A stretch of 64,000 nt of DNA from an uncultured Opitutia bacterium (GCA_903877135.1 CAIRCN010000074.1:62001-126000), one strand, 5' to 3'. Shown: positions 47,959-57,390, counted from the stretch's first letter. The notes: generated from the letters alone by a model not told the origin. Numbers and translations: made by a program.

Positions 47959-48935
47959 GCCTGGCGTCGCAGCATCCATAGGAAAAACGGTCCGCCCACA
48001 AGCGAGGTGACAATGCCCACGCGGAGCCCGCCCGCGGCGCGGCCGAGCAGGTCGCAGGCGACGACGAACGCCGCGCCGCCGATGAGCGAGAGCGGCACGA
48101 GCCGCCGGTGCTCGGGGCCGACGAGGAGGCGCAGCACATGCGGCACGATCAGCCCGACAAAGCCCACGGTGCCGGCCACGGCCGTCGCGAGCGCGGTCAG
48201 CACCGTGGCCAGCACCAGCAGCCAGCGGCGCAACCGGCGCACATCGACGCCGAGGCTCTGCGCCTCAAGTGCGCCGAGGCTTAGCAAATCCATCGGCCGT
48301 CCGAGCGGCCAGAGCAATGCCGCCGCGCCGACGATCGGCAGGGCGATGGCGCCATGTTCCCAAGTGCGGTCCTCGAGGCCGCCAAGCAGCCAGAAGAGGA
48401 TTTGCGCGTTGCGTTCGTAGCTGAGGGTAAAATTCGACAGCACGTAGCTCGTCACCGCGCCGAGCAGGGCGTTGAGCGCCACGCCGGCGAGCAGCAGGCG
48501 TTCTGTGCTTGCGCCACGCCGCGCAAGGATGAGCACCGCGCCGGTCGCGAGCAGCGCGCCCGCAATGGCAGCGGCCGGCAGCACGAGGAGCGAACGCGAC
48601 ACCCAGCCCGCGCCAATGGCCACCACCGCACCCGCCGCGCCGCCGCTGCTCACGCCCAGCAGCCCGGGGCTCGCGAGGCTGTTGCGGAAATACGCCTGCA
48701 TCACGAGCCCGCTGGCCGCGAGCGCCGCGCCGACCAGCATGGCCACGAGCAGGCGTGGCAGTCGGATTTGCCAGAGGATCGTCGCCGCCAGTTCGTCGTG
48801 ATGCCACAGTCCGGCCCAGATGCGCGCGGGCCCGAGCCGCAGGTCGCCGACGCCGAGTGACGCCACCATGAGCCCGGCGAGCAGGAGGAGCGTCACCGGC
48901 AGCGCGATTCGCGACGCCCGGGGCGACGGCATCAT
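47955..48935 (-). CDS. btuC: Vitamin B12 ABC transporter permease
   Basis: A 326-residue FecCD-family permease with about ten membrane segments. Family motifs are IRLPRLLVAMLVGAALAASG, SLASPGLLGVSSGGAAGAVV, TVGFVGLIVPHVLRLLVG and a final GGPFFLWML. The ATG at 48935 overlaps the btuF stop (ATGA). The open frame continues upstream without similarity. Substrate assignment rests on operon context. Confidence 0.92.
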   Translation of the reverse strand: MMPSPRASRIALPVTLLLLAGLMVASLGVGDLRLGPARIWAGLWHHDELAATILWQIRLPRLLVAMLVGAALAASGLVMQAYFRNSLASPGLLGVSSGGAAGAVVAIGAGWVSRSLLVLPAAAIAGALLATGAVLILARRGASTERLLLAGVALNALLGAVTSYVLSNFTLSYERNAQILFWLLGGLEDRTWEHGAIALPIVGAAALLWPLGRPMDLLSLGALEAQSLGVDVRRLRRWLLVLATVLTALATAVAGTVGFVGLIVPHVLRLLVGPEHRRLVPLSLIGGAAFVVACDLLGRAAGGLRVGIVTSLVGGPFFLWMLRRQA

Positions 48936-49798
48936 CGGAACACCTCCGGATGCAGCGCGCGCGCCAGCGCCTCGTAGGCCTCGACGCGGTGATGCGACAC
49001 GCTGCTCAGCATCCAGGGCTTGAGCAGGGCGGCGCGGCCGTCGCGCACAGCGGCCATGAACTGATATGGCGGCAGGGCGCGGTAAGGGGCGAGCGCCGTG
49101 GCGGCGTCGGTGCCCGCCACCACCACCATGTCGATGGGCCAGGTGAGCATCTGCTCGTTCGGCGGGGCCTGGTGGCCGGTGATGTTTCCGAGGGTGGCGG
49201 CGAGGTTGGTGGCGCCGGCGTGGTCGCACTGGTCCTGAAACGTGGTGTCCGCCCCGCCGATGAGCCCGTAGGTCGAAGGGGCGATGACGCGCACGGGTTT
49301 CACGCCGGCGAGTTTCGCCGCAAGCGCGCGGACGCGCGACTCGCAGCCGGCGACGATGCGCTCGGCGCGGGCCGGCGCGCCGCCGCCGAGGGCGTGCGCG
49401 AGCAGGCGGAGGTTGGCGTAGGCATCGGCGAGCGTGGTGTAACGGTCGAAGACCAGCACCGGCACGCCGGCGCGTCGCACCTGCTCGATGAGTTCGATCC
49501 GGCTGTAGTTGGCCGCAAGGACGAGCGTGGGCTTGAACTTAAGGATCGACTCGGCGTCGCCCTGGTCGAGGTGCGGATAGCGCCTCGCTTCCTCCGCCGC
49601 GGCGGAAAACTCCGGCGCGGTGGCGAGGTGGCAGAGCGCCGCCACCTGCCCCGGCTCGGCGAGCGCCAGCAGGAGTTCGTCGGTGCCCACGGTCTGCGAG
49701 ACCACGCGCACCGGCGGCTCCGCAGCGATGGCCAGCGCGGCCCACAGCGCGGCCATCAGCAGGCCAGCATGGCGGACGAGGGCGAGCACGGATTTCAT
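48932..49798 (-). CDS. btuF: Vitamin B12 periplasmic binding protein
   Basis: A 288-residue class III solute-binding protein. The signal peptide covers about 1-26 (VRHAGLLMAALWAALAIAA) and the mature protein has two lobes joined by a helix. Typical segments are RVVSQTVGTDELLLALAEP, the motif ESILKFKPTLVLAANYSR, and VPVLVFDRYTTLADAYANLR. It delivers corrinoid from the outer-membrane receptor to BtuCD. ATG 49798 is used because it places the signal peptide correctly; the longer frame overlaps btuB. It lies 22 bases after btuB. Confidence 0.9.
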   Translation of the reverse strand: MKSVLALVRHAGLLMAALWAALAIAAEPPVRVVSQTVGTDELLLALAEPGQVAALCHLATAPEFSAAAEEARRYPHLDQGDAESILKFKPTLVLAANYSRIELIEQVRRAGVPVLVFDRYTTLADAYANLRLLAHALGGGAPARAERIVAGCESRVRALAAKLAGVKPVRVIAPSTYGLIGGADTTFQDQCDHAGATNLAATLGNITGHQAPPNEQMLTWPIDMVVVAGTDAATALAPYRALPPYQFMAAVRDGRAALLKPWMLSSVSHHRVEAYEALARALHPEVFR

Positions 49799-49820
49799 GA
49801 GACGGGAGAGTGAGTCAGAC

Positions 49821-51680
49821 TCAGAAGCGCCATTCAATGCTACCATACACTGAGCGCGGCAGTGCCGGATAGCCGTAAACTTCCTGGTAGTTCCGGTTCA
49901 GGGCGTTCTCGGCGCGCAGCTTCAGTTGGAGATGCGCGTTGACCGCGTAGCTCGTGAACAGGCGCAGCGTCGTGTAGTCCGGCATCGTCCCGGCGGAGTC
50001 GAGCCGGCCGGCGACGACATGCAAGCCCGCGCCGGCCTGCCAGGCTGGTGTCACCTGCTCCTGCACCTCGGCGTCGAGCGTGTTCCGCGGGCGGCGGATC
50101 AGGCGCGCCTGCGTGGTGTCGTCCCGGGCGTCGATGTAGGTGTAGGCCAGCCGGGTCTTCACCGCGGGGCTGAATTTCCAGGCGGCCGCGAACTCGCCAC
50201 CGGAGGTAGAGGCGCGGGCGAGGTTCACGATCTGGCCCTGATAGGTCACATAGCTCACATACACCCACTGAAAGAGATCGCGGAAGCGGTTTTCAAAATA
50301 CGTCGCGCTCAGCGTCAGCGCGCCGGAGAGCAGCGTCTGATCGATGCCCGCGTCCAGCCCGCGCGATTTTTCGGGCTTGAGACCGGGGCTCGGCAACTGG
50401 CCCCACTCCGCGACGCCGTAGCGGTCGTCGGAGCCGGGCGAGGTGAAACCCGTGCCGTAGGTCGCATGGAGCTTCGTGCCCTCGACCGGTAGCCACGCGA
50501 TGCCGGAGTGCCACGTGGTCGCGCCACCGGCGGACTGGTAATCGTCGTAGCGCACGCCGGCGCTCAGCGCGACGGTGGCGGAGGGTCGCGCGGTGAGGGA
50601 GAGAAACCCTGCGCGGACGTCGTCGCTGCTCCCGACTCCGTCAACCGTATAGCGCGAATGCTCGACGTTCAGCCCGGCGACCGCCTCGAGGTTTTTGGCG
50701 GCGGCCCAAGTGTTTTGCCAGTCGAGGATGTCGCGCTGGTTCTTCAGCATGGACACATAGCTGTAGGCGCCGATGCTCGTGTAGGTGTAGTTGCGGCGGT
50801 GCTCGGCGAGCGTGAGGCGCGACGTGAAATCGTCGCCGACCTTGGCCTGCGCGTAAACGGTCGTGAGGTAGTTGTCGGCCGCGACCGTGCCCGGCGACAG
50901 ATAGGCGAGCGAGCCCGGTTCCTGGTAGTCGCCGGTCTGACCGCGGAACGTCGCGCCGACCAGCAGGGACGGCGTCACCTGGTGTTCGAGCCGCGTGCTG
51001 AAGCTCCACTGCCGGTAGGTATTTCCTGCGCGGTCGTTGGCGGTGTCGTAGTAGCCGAGCGATGCGCTGTAGCCAAACGTGCGCGTGCCGCCCTGCGCCA
51101 CCGCGGTCGCTCCGAAAGTGCTAAACGAGCCCGCGGTCGCCGCGAGGCTGCTGCTGTCAGGACCGCAGCCGTGAGTTGTGTCGATCACGATGACACCGCC
51201 CATGGCCGAGCTGCCATAGAGCGTGCTCTGCGGGCCGCGCAGCACTTCAATGCGGTCGACCCCGGCGAGGTCGGCCCCGCCTAGGAAGTTGGAGTAGAGC
51301 GCCGAGCGGTCGTTCATCCGCACGCCGTCAACCACGAAGAGCGTTTGATACGAATTGCTGCCCCGCAGGAGGACAGACGTCTGTCCCCCAACGGCGCCGG
51401 AGTTGGCGACCACCACGCCGGGTTGTTCGGACAAGGCGGTGCGCAGGTCGGTGACCTGCGCTGCCGCGAGATCATCGAGCGCGAGCGTGGTCACACTGCT
51501 CGCGACGAATTTCGGATCCTGTGGCGTGCGCGACGCCGAGACGACGAACTGGCCGAGGCGCAGCGCCTCGTCGAGCGGGGCGGCGGGGGCGGTTTGGGCG
51601 CGGGCGGGCGCGTTGAAGGCGGCGGCAGCGCCGAGGGCGAGAAACCATCCCGCGAGGCGGGACAGCGAGGGCGTGTTCAT
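49821..51680 (-). CDS. btuB: TonB-dependent vitamin B12 receptor
   Basis: A 619-residue outer-membrane gated channel. Signal peptide about 1-28; TonB box region LGQFVVSASRTPQ; plug domain with LRTALSEQPGVVVANSG, VLLRGSNSYQTLFVVDGVRM and RIEVLRGPQSTLYGSSAMGG; then a 22-strand barrel ending with the aromatic SIEWRF. Length equals BtuB. It is the first gene of the cobalamin operon and has a riboswitch in its leader, which strongly supports B12 as the substrate. Confidence 0.93.
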   Translation of the reverse strand: MNTPSLSRLAGWFLALGAAAAFNAPARAQTAPAAPLDEALRLGQFVVSASRTPQDPKFVASSVTTLALDDLAAAQVTDLRTALSEQPGVVVANSGAVGGQTSVLLRGSNSYQTLFVVDGVRMNDRSALYSNFLGGADLAGVDRIEVLRGPQSTLYGSSAMGGVIVIDTTHGCGPDSSSLAATAGSFSTFGATAVAQGGTRTFGYSASLGYYDTANDRAGNTYRQWSFSTRLEHQVTPSLLVGATFRGQTGDYQEPGSLAYLSPGTVAADNYLTTVYAQAKVGDDFTSRLTLAEHRRNYTYTSIGAYSYVSMLKNQRDILDWQNTWAAAKNLEAVAGLNVEHSRYTVDGVGSSDDVRAGFLSLTARPSATVALSAGVRYDDYQSAGGATTWHSGIAWLPVEGTKLHATYGTGFTSPGSDDRYGVAEWGQLPSPGLKPEKSRGLDAGIDQTLLSGALTLSATYFENRFRDLFQWVYVSYVTYQGQIVNLARASTSGGEFAAAWKFSPAVKTRLAYTYIDARDDTTQARLIRRPRNTLDAEVQEQVTPAWQAGAGLHVVAGRLDSAGTMPDYTTLRLFTSYAVNAHLQLKLRAENALNRNYQEVYGYPALPRSVYGSIEWRF

Positions 51681-51904
51681 GGTGGTCTGTCTTATTTTTA
51701 GTAAGAGCAGACGCCGTTCGCCGGAGATCCGGTGTGCAGCACACTGCCCTCACGCTTCATTTTGCGATGAAGATTTCGCGAACGGTGCGCGCAAAGATTC
51801 GCGCCGGACGCGTGAGCATCTGAGGGATGGATGTTCGGACTCCGCATTTGTCGCCGGCTTGCCGGCTGCCTCGCCTCTGCCTTCACCGGGGATTAACCCG
51901 ATTG
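51681..51904 (-). other. btuB leader between riboswitch and start codon
   Basis: About 220 bases with no convincing ORF. On the minus strand it contains GGGTTAATCCC and GCCGGCAAGCCGGC hairpins soon after the aptamer and CTTACTAAAAATAAG just before the ATG. No U-run terminator is seen, so control is probably by blocking translation. Confidence 0.5.
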
Positions 51905-52045
51905 GCTTGGTCACGCCTTGTGAGGGGCGTGACAGAGGTCTGGACTGATGCGATACCGCAGCGCAACTGTGGCCGATTCTCACGGCCTTCCCCGCTGCCT
52001 CAGACAGTAAAAAGAACGGCGAACGCGCGGACTGCACCAACTCCC
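51905..52045 (-). promoter_or_regulatory. Cobalamin riboswitch upstream of btuB
   Basis: On the minus strand the conserved order is present: a GGTGC element (about 52038), GCGGGGAAGGCC (GGGAA box, 51992-51988), P5 stem GGCCG/CGGCC (51987-51971), ACAGTTGCGC, and a B12-box-like AGTCCAGACCTCTGTCAC (51946-51929). A hairpin GTCACGCC/GGCGTGAC (51933-51910) follows, with loop CCTCACAA. Its CTCAC can pair with GTGAG in the P5 loop region, the L5-L13 kissing interaction that marks this class. The ligand would be adenosyl- or another cobalamin; binding should lower expression of btuB-F-C-D-cobO-cobQ. Confidence 0.85.
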
Positions 52046-52129
52046 TCCGCGTCACGCAATACATATTTCTGTCAGCCTACCTGTGAGCTTGCCCGGGGCG
52101 AGCGAAGGCCGCTAACGTGAATTTTCTTC

Positions 52130-53164
52130 ATGAAAAAAGCCCTTATCACCGGCATCACGGGCCAGGACGGCTCCTACCTCGCCGAGTTGCTGCTCGCCAA
52201 AGGCTACGAGGTCCACGGCGTCATCCGCCGCGCCTCGACCTTCAACACCAACCGCATCGACCACCTCTACCGCGACCCGCACGTCAACGGCTTGCGCCTG
52301 CACCTGCACTACGGCGACCTCGCCGACTCCGTGCAGATGGTGAAACTGCTCTACGAACTCCAGCCCGAGGAAATCTACAATCTCGGTGCGCAGTCGCATG
52401 TGCGCGTCTCCTTCGATATCCCGGAATACACCGGCGACGTCGATGGGCTCGGTGCGCAACGCATACTCGAGGCCATCCGTGAGGCCGGACTCGTCAAAAA
52501 ATGCCGCTACTACCAGGCGTCGTCTTCCGAGATGTTCGGCAAGGTCCAGCAGGTGCCGCAGACCGAGACGACGCCGTTCTGGCCGCGATCGCCCTACGGC
52601 TGCGCCAAGGTTTTTGCCTACTGGTTGACGGTGAACTACCGCGAGAGCTACAATCTCCACGCCTCGAATGGCATTTTGTTCAACCACGAGAGCCCGCGCC
52701 GCGGCGAAACGTTCGTCACTCGCAAGATCACCCGCGCCGCCACGCGCGTCAAGGTGGGCCTGCAGGACTCGCTATACCTCGGCAACCTCGACGCGCAGCG
52801 CGACTGGGGCTACGCGAAGGAATACGTCGAGATGATGTGGCTCATGCTCCAGCAGGACAACCCGGACGACTACGTAGTCGCGACCAACGAGACGCACAGC
52901 GTGAAGGAGTTTTGCCAGGAAACCTTCGGGCTGCTTGGCCTCGACTGGGAAAAGCATGTGCGCTACGATCAGCGCTACGAGCGGCCCGCCGAGGTGGAAC
53001 TGCTCATCGGTGATCCGGCCAAGGCGAAGAAGCAGCTCGGCTGGGAGCCGAAGGTGCGTTTCAAGGAACTCGTGAAGCTCATGGTCGAGCACGATCTCGA
53101 ACTCGCGAAGCGCGAGGCACAGATCGCCAGTCTGCCCGCGCCCTCCGGCGCGCCCTTCGTATGA
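52130..53164 (+). CDS. gmd: GDP-mannose 4,6-dehydratase
   Basis: A 344-residue short-chain dehydrogenase-type enzyme converting GDP-mannose to GDP-4-keto-6-deoxymannose. The Rossmann motif is [17 protein letters not shown], followed by [15 protein letters not shown] (NADP site), the catalytic SSSEMFGKV, and YxxxK in [12 protein letters not shown]. The segment [17 protein letters not shown] is diagnostic of Gmd. The stop overlaps the fcl start by four bases. The product feeds fucose for surface glycans. Confidence 0.97.
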   Translation: MKKALITGITGQDGSYLAELLLAKGYEVHGVIRRASTFNTNRIDHLYRDPHVNGLRLHLHYGDLADSVQMVKLLYELQPEEIYNLGAQSHVRVSFDIPEYTGDVDGLGAQRILEAIREAGLVKKCRYYQASSSEMFGKVQQVPQTETTPFWPRSPYGCAKVFAYWLTVNYRESYNLHASNGILFNHESPRRGETFVTRKITRAATRVKVGLQDSLYLGNLDAQRDWGYAKEYVEMMWLMLQQDNPDDYVVATNETHSVKEFCQETFGLLGLDWEKHVRYDQRYERPAEVELLIGDPAKAKKQLGWEPKVRFKELVKLMVEHDLELAKREAQIASLPAPSGAPFV

Positions 53165-54096
53165 AGCTCTTCATCGCCGGTCACCAGGGCATGGTGGGCT
53201 CCGCGCTCGTGCGGCGCTTCGCCCGTGAACCGGATGTGTCGCTCGTGGTGCGTCCGCGGTGCGAGCTGGAATTGACCAACCAGGCTCAGGTCGAGGCCTT
53301 TTTCGCCACGGAGAAACCCGACGCGGCAATTATCGCAGCGGCGAAAGTCGGCGGCATTCACGCCAACAACACGTATCCCGCCGACTTCATTTACGACAAC
53401 CTCGCCGTCGCGGCCAACACCGTGCACAGCGCCTTCCGCCACGGCGTCAAACGGCTGCTCTTCCTCGGCAGCACCTGTATTTACCCGAAGCACGCCCCGC
53501 AGCCGATGCCCGAGGACTGCCTGCTCAGCGGCCCGCTCGAGCCCACCAACGAAGCCTACGCCGTCGCGAAGATCGCGGGCCTCAAGCTCTGCCAATACTA
53601 CCGCCGGCAGCACGGCGTGCTGTTCCATTCGGCGATGCCGACCAATCTCTACGGCCCTGGCGACAACTACCATCCGCAGAACTCGCATGTCCTTCCTGCG
53701 CTCATCCGCCGTTTCCACGAGGCGCGCGAGGCCGGCGCCGCCGAGGTCGTCGCCTGGGGCACCGGCGCGCCGCGCCGGGAATTCCTCTACGTCGATGATC
53801 TCGCCGACGCCTGCGCCTTTCTCCTGTGTCAGGCGAATCCCCCCGACTGGATCAACGTCGGCCTTGGCACCGACGTGACGATCCGCGAACTCACCGAGAC
53901 AGTCGCCGCCGCCACCGGCTTCACCGGCCGCATCGTCTGGGACGCCACGAAGCCCGACGGCACGCCACGCAAGCTGGTGGATTCCTCCCGCATCAACGTC
54001 CTCGGCTGGCGCGCCACGACCGGGCTACGCGAAGGCATCGCGCGGGCCTACGCGGCCTTCCTCGCGGAAAAAGCCGCCGGCATGCTCCGCACATGA
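53161..54096 (+). CDS. fcl: GDP-L-fucose synthase
   Basis: A 311-residue epimerase/reductase converting GDP-4-keto-6-deoxymannose to GDP-L-fucose. The Rossmann motif is [16 protein letters not shown], followed by [19 protein letters not shown], the catalytic SSTCIYPK-like segment ([11 protein letters not shown]) and YxxxK in [30 protein letters not shown] is diagnostic. It overlaps gmd by four bases, and together they make GDP-fucose, perhaps for exopolysaccharide or lipopolysaccharide. Confidence 0.96.
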   Translation: MKLFIAGHQGMVGSALVRRFAREPDVSLVVRPRCELELTNQAQVEAFFATEKPDAAIIAAAKVGGIHANNTYPADFIYDNLAVAANTVHSAFRHGVKRLLFLGSTCIYPKHAPQPMPEDCLLSGPLEPTNEAYAVAKIAGLKLCQYYRRQHGVLFHSAMPTNLYGPGDNYHPQNSHVLPALIRRFHEAREAGAAEVVAWGTGAPRREFLYVDDLADACAFLLCQANPPDWINVGLGTDVTIRELTETVAAATGFTGRIVWDATKPDGTPRKLVDSSRINVLGWRATTGLREGIARAYAAFLAEKAAGMLRT

Positions 54097-54167
54097 GCCT
54101 TGCGCTGGTGCCGCCGCTGCGCCTTGAACAGCCCTCCGGCGCCGCGACGGCGCCGTTTCCCCTGTGA
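54093..54167 (+). CDS. Possible 24-residue ORF between fcl and tatC
   Basis: The ATG overlaps the fcl stop (ATGA), and the TGA overlaps the tatC GTG (GTGA), so it would bridge the two genes by translational coupling. The peptide is Pro/Ala/Leu-rich ([13 protein letters not shown] at the start) with no recognised family. It could be coincidence. Confidence 0.25.
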   Translation: MSLALVPPLRLEQPSGAATAPFPL

Positions 54168-55153
54168 GCGAATCCGACGCATTTTCACCCGAGCCCGAGG
54201 AGGGCGCCCCGAAGAAAAACTTCTGGGCGCACGTTCAGGATCTGCGCACGGCGGTGATGCGCTCGGCCATCGCCGTGGGCATCGCCCTGGTTGTCTGCCT
54301 CCTCCTCGACGACAAGCTCGTCGCGCTCCTCGAGTATCCGTTGCGCCGGATCGACATGTTCGAGCAGGCGAAACCGAGTGTGACCCTCCAGATCGGCGAC
54401 ACCAAGATCGGGCCCTACACGGTGACGCGGGAGCAGTTTCCCGGCCTGCCGCCGGGCGACGCGCCGCAGGTTGTTTACCAAATCGGCAGCATGCAGGTTG
54501 GGAACGAGCTGGTCGCCACGCTCAAGCCGGTCGTGCAGGCGCCCGGTGAGCGTGCCAACCTGCGGGTGCGGCTGCACAACCTGAGTCCGGCGGAGGCGTT
54601 CTACGTGGCGTTCCGCGTCGGCATCTACGGGGCGTTCGTCCTGTCGGCGCCGTTCTGGCTGTATTTCATGGGGCAGTTTTTCCTGCCCGCGCTGCACCAG
54701 CGGGAGCGGAAGGTATTCTTCGGCTGGTTCGCGTGGGGCGTAGTGCTGTTCTTCACAGGCGTGCTGCTGACGTATTTCGTGCTCCTGCCGGTCGCGCTCC
54801 GGGCCTCAATGAAGTATTCCGAACTCCTCGGTTTCAACGCCACCGACTGGCGTGCCGAGGAATACATCGGGTTTGTGACGAAGTTCATCTTCGGCATGGG
54901 CGTCGGATTCCAGTTTCCGATCGTCGTGCTCGTGCTCGTGAAGCTCGGTGTGCTGACCTATCAGCAGCTCGCGCATTACCGGCGCCACGTGGCCGTGCTG
55001 TGTCTGATTCTTGGCGCGGTGCTCACGACGCCCGAGGTCATCACCCAGATCGCGATGGCCGTGCCGCTTTACATTCTATACGAGGCGAGCATCTGGATCG
55101 CGTGGTATTGGGACCGGAAAAAACGCCGCGCCGAAGGCATCGTCGATGTGTAA
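54164..55153 (+). CDS. tatC: Sec-independent (twin-arginine) translocase subunit TatC
   Basis: A 329-residue inner-membrane core of the Tat pathway, which exports folded proteins. It has six membrane segments, starting with HVQDLRTAVMRSAIAVGIAL; the conserved region is FVTKFIFGMGVGFQFPIVVLVLVKLGVL, and a late ILGAVLTTPEVITQIAMAVPL. It is longer than typical TatC (about 250) because about 100 residues lie between segments 1 and 2 (about 50-150, with TLQIGDTKIGPYTV), which would form an enlarged first periplasmic loop. The start is GTG. No tatA or tatB is adjacent. Confidence 0.93.
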   Translation: MSESDAFSPEPEEGAPKKNFWAHVQDLRTAVMRSAIAVGIALVVCLLLDDKLVALLEYPLRRIDMFEQAKPSVTLQIGDTKIGPYTVTREQFPGLPPGDAPQVVYQIGSMQVGNELVATLKPVVQAPGERANLRVRLHNLSPAEAFYVAFRVGIYGAFVLSAPFWLYFMGQFFLPALHQRERKVFFGWFAWGVVLFFTGVLLTYFVLLPVALRASMKYSELLGFNATDWRAEEYIGFVTKFIFGMGVGFQFPIVVLVLVKLGVLTYQQLAHYRRHVAVLCLILGAVLTTPEVITQIAMAVPLYILYEASIWIAWYWDRKKRRAEGIVDV

Positions 55154-55424
55154 ACGCGGCGGAGCCACAGCCCAACCAAACCACCGAACATTCCTGCCAC
55201 AGATTTCACTGACCACACGGAAGGGTTTGAATCAGCAGGCATCCTCCACTCTGGGCTTTATCCGTGGTAAAAACTCAATGGCGTTGGCTTGATTGCAGCT
55301 GTTCCGCGCTAGGTGATCCGTGGTCGATTAGCTGAGGGAAAGCTCAATGTGCAGGTTGCTAAGCTCGCGGAGGGAGCGGAAGAATCCTTTGCGATCTTCG
55401 CTTCCTCCGCGTTTTCAACTGGTA
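55154..55424. other. Intergenic stretch with degenerate repeat-like sequence
   Basis: About 270 bases between convergent tatC and dxs without a convincing gene. It contains CTGCCACAGATTTCACTGA, then ATCCGTGGTAAAAACTC and a second GATCCGTGGTCGATT. These resemble the decayed CACAGATTTCACAGAT / ATCCGTGG intergenic repeats seen in many genomes. Confidence 0.4.
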
Positions 55425-57365
55425 TCAGACGCCGGCGGCTATGCGCTCGGCGTGCAGGTTGCGCCATCGGCCGAGCACGCGGCGATAAAGGTCATCCGGC
55501 GAGAGCCCGTAGGCGGCGCGGAGTGTTTCGACGTTTGTGCCGTGCTCGATGAATTTGTCGGGCCAGCCGATGCGCTCGATGGCGGTGATGCAGTTGGCCT
55601 CCTGCAAGACCTCCAACACGGCGCTGCCGAACCCGCCGGTTGCGGCGTGGTCCTCTAGCGTGACCAGTAGCGGAATGCAGGCGGCGTGGCTCAGCAGTAG
55701 GGTGCGGTCGAGCGGCTTGACGAAGCGCGCGTTCACGACGCCGACGGAGAGGTTCTCCTCCGTCTCGAGGCGCTGGGCGAGCTTGAGCGCCTCGGGCACC
55801 ATTGGGCCGATGGCCCAGAGCATGATGTTGGAACCCTGGCGCAAGACCTCGGCCTGGCCGACCGTCAGCCGGGCCGGCTCGGGCTTGAGCGGGACGCCGA
55901 GGCCGGCACCGCGCGGGTAGCGGATGCACGCTGGGCTGCCGAGGTGCAGCGCCGTGTGCAGCATGTCCACAAGTTCGTCCTCGTGGGCGGGCGCCATGAT
56001 CGTGAGGTTCGGCACGCAGCGGAGGAAGGCGAGGTCGAACAGCCCGTGGTGCGTCGGGCCGTCCGCCGGCGACAGGCCGGCGCGGTCCATGCAGAACGTG
56101 ACCGGCAGGTTCTGCAGGGCGACGTCGTGGATGACCTGGTCGTAGGCGCGCTGCATGAACGTCGAATAGATCGCGCAGACGGGCTTGAACCCCTTGGTGG
56201 CCATCCCGGCAGCAAACAGCACGGCGTGCTCCTCGGCGATCCCGACGTCGAAAAATTGGTGGGGCACCTCCGTGGCGAGGTGGCAGAGGCCGGTGCCGCT
56301 GGGCATCGCGCCGGTGATGCCGATGACCGTGGAATCAGCCTTGGCGAAGCGCACGAGCGCCTGGCCGAAGACATCCTGATAGTTGGGCGGCGTGCCGGGC
56401 GCGGGTTTCTTGCTCAGGCCAGTTGCCGGATCGTAGGGACTGGCGCCATGGAATTTCTCAGGTGAGTTGACGGCGGCGTCGAGGCCCTTGCCCTTCTTGG
56501 TCAGCACATGCACGAGCACCGGAACGTCGCAGTGTTTGGCGAACTCAAGGTTCTTGCGCAGGGCTTCGAAATTGTGGCCGTCTACAGGGCCGAGGTAGCG
56601 GAGGCCGAATTTTTCGAAGAGCGACGACTCGACGAAGAAGTCCTTCGTCTCGCGCTTCCATTTTTGGTAAACGCGGTTCATCTCCACGCCGACAGGGAAG
56701 CTTTTGAAGAACGCCTCCACGTCGTGGTGCAGCCGGTTGTAGGTCGGGTTGGTGCTGATGCGGTTGAGATACTTCGACATCGCGCCGACGTTTTTCGCGA
56801 TGGACCACTCGTTGTCATTGAGAATGACGATGAGCCGCTTAGTAGAGCTGACGACGTTGTTGAGCGCCTCGAGCGTGATGCCGCAGGTGAAGGCGGCATC
56901 GCCGCACACCGCGACGACGTGCTCGCCCGAGCCGCGCAGGTCGCGGGCGGTGGCCATGCCGAGGGCGGCGGAGAGCGCCGTGCCGGCGTGACCGGCGCCG
57001 AAGGCGTCATGCGGGCTTTCCGCCCGGTAAAGAAAACCGCTCGCGCCGCCTGTCTGGCGGAGTTTTTCAAAAAAAGGCCCGCCCCGCTCGGTGAGGAGCT
57101 TGTGGACATAGCCCTGGTGGGCGACGTCGAACACGAACTGGTCCTCCGGTGTGCTGAACACGCGGTGCAGGGCGATCGTGAGCTCGACCACGCCGAGGTT
57201 GGGGCCGATATGACCGCCGTTGCGGGCGGTGACGGCGATGAGGGTGTCGCGAATCTCCTGTGCGAGCTGCGGGAGCTGCGCGGGCAGGAGTGCTTTGACG
57301 TCGGCGGGGCCGTGGATCGATTCGAGGAGGCGAGGCGGCGGCGTGACGGCGGGAAGGGCGTTCAT
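55425..57365 (-). CDS. dxs: 1-deoxy-D-xylulose-5-phosphate synthase
   Basis: A 646-residue thiamine-diphosphate enzyme opening the MEP isoprenoid pathway. Visible motifs are ARNGGHIGPNLGVVELTIAL, FDVAHQGYVHKLLTER, the ThDP motif from GDAAFTCGITLEALNN to NDNEWSIAKNVG, GIAEEHAVLFAAGMA with the catalytic Glu of the pyrimidine domain, and DRAGLSPADGPTHHG. Length is standard. Some details (a short loop at DVAHQGYVHK rather than DVGHQAYPHK) show lineage divergence. It lies 25 bases after xseB, a common pairing. Confidence 0.94.
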   Translation of the reverse strand: MNALPAVTPPPRLLESIHGPADVKALLPAQLPQLAQEIRDTLIAVTARNGGHIGPNLGVVELTIALHRVFSTPEDQFVFDVAHQGYVHKLLTERGGPFFEKLRQTGGASGFLYRAESPHDAFGAGHAGTALSAALGMATARDLRGSGEHVVAVCGDAAFTCGITLEALNNVVSSTKRLIVILNDNEWSIAKNVGAMSKYLNRISTNPTYNRLHHDVEAFFKSFPVGVEMNRVYQKWKRETKDFFVESSLFEKFGLRYLGPVDGHNFEALRKNLEFAKHCDVPVLVHVLTKKGKGLDAAVNSPEKFHGASPYDPATGLSKKPAPGTPPNYQDVFGQALVRFAKADSTVIGITGAMPSGTGLCHLATEVPHQFFDVGIAEEHAVLFAAGMATKGFKPVCAIYSTFMQRAYDQVIHDVALQNLPVTFCMDRAGLSPADGPTHHGLFDLAFLRCVPNLTIMAPAHEDELVDMLHTALHLGSPACIRYPRGAGLGVPLKPEPARLTVGQAEVLRQGSNIMLWAIGPMVPEALKLAQRLETEENLSVGVVNARFVKPLDRTLLLSHAACIPLLVTLEDHAATGGFGSAVLEVLQEANCITAIERIGWPDKFIEHGTNVETLRAAYGLSPDDLYRRVLGRWRNLHAERIAAGV

Positions 57366-57390
57366 CAGGAAGGGCGGGGGTCGCAGGCGG

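Noticed and set aside
55313-55660. Small plus-strand ORFs after tatC
   Set aside because: Arg-rich translations without family similarity, overlapping the dxs 3' end on the opposite strand.
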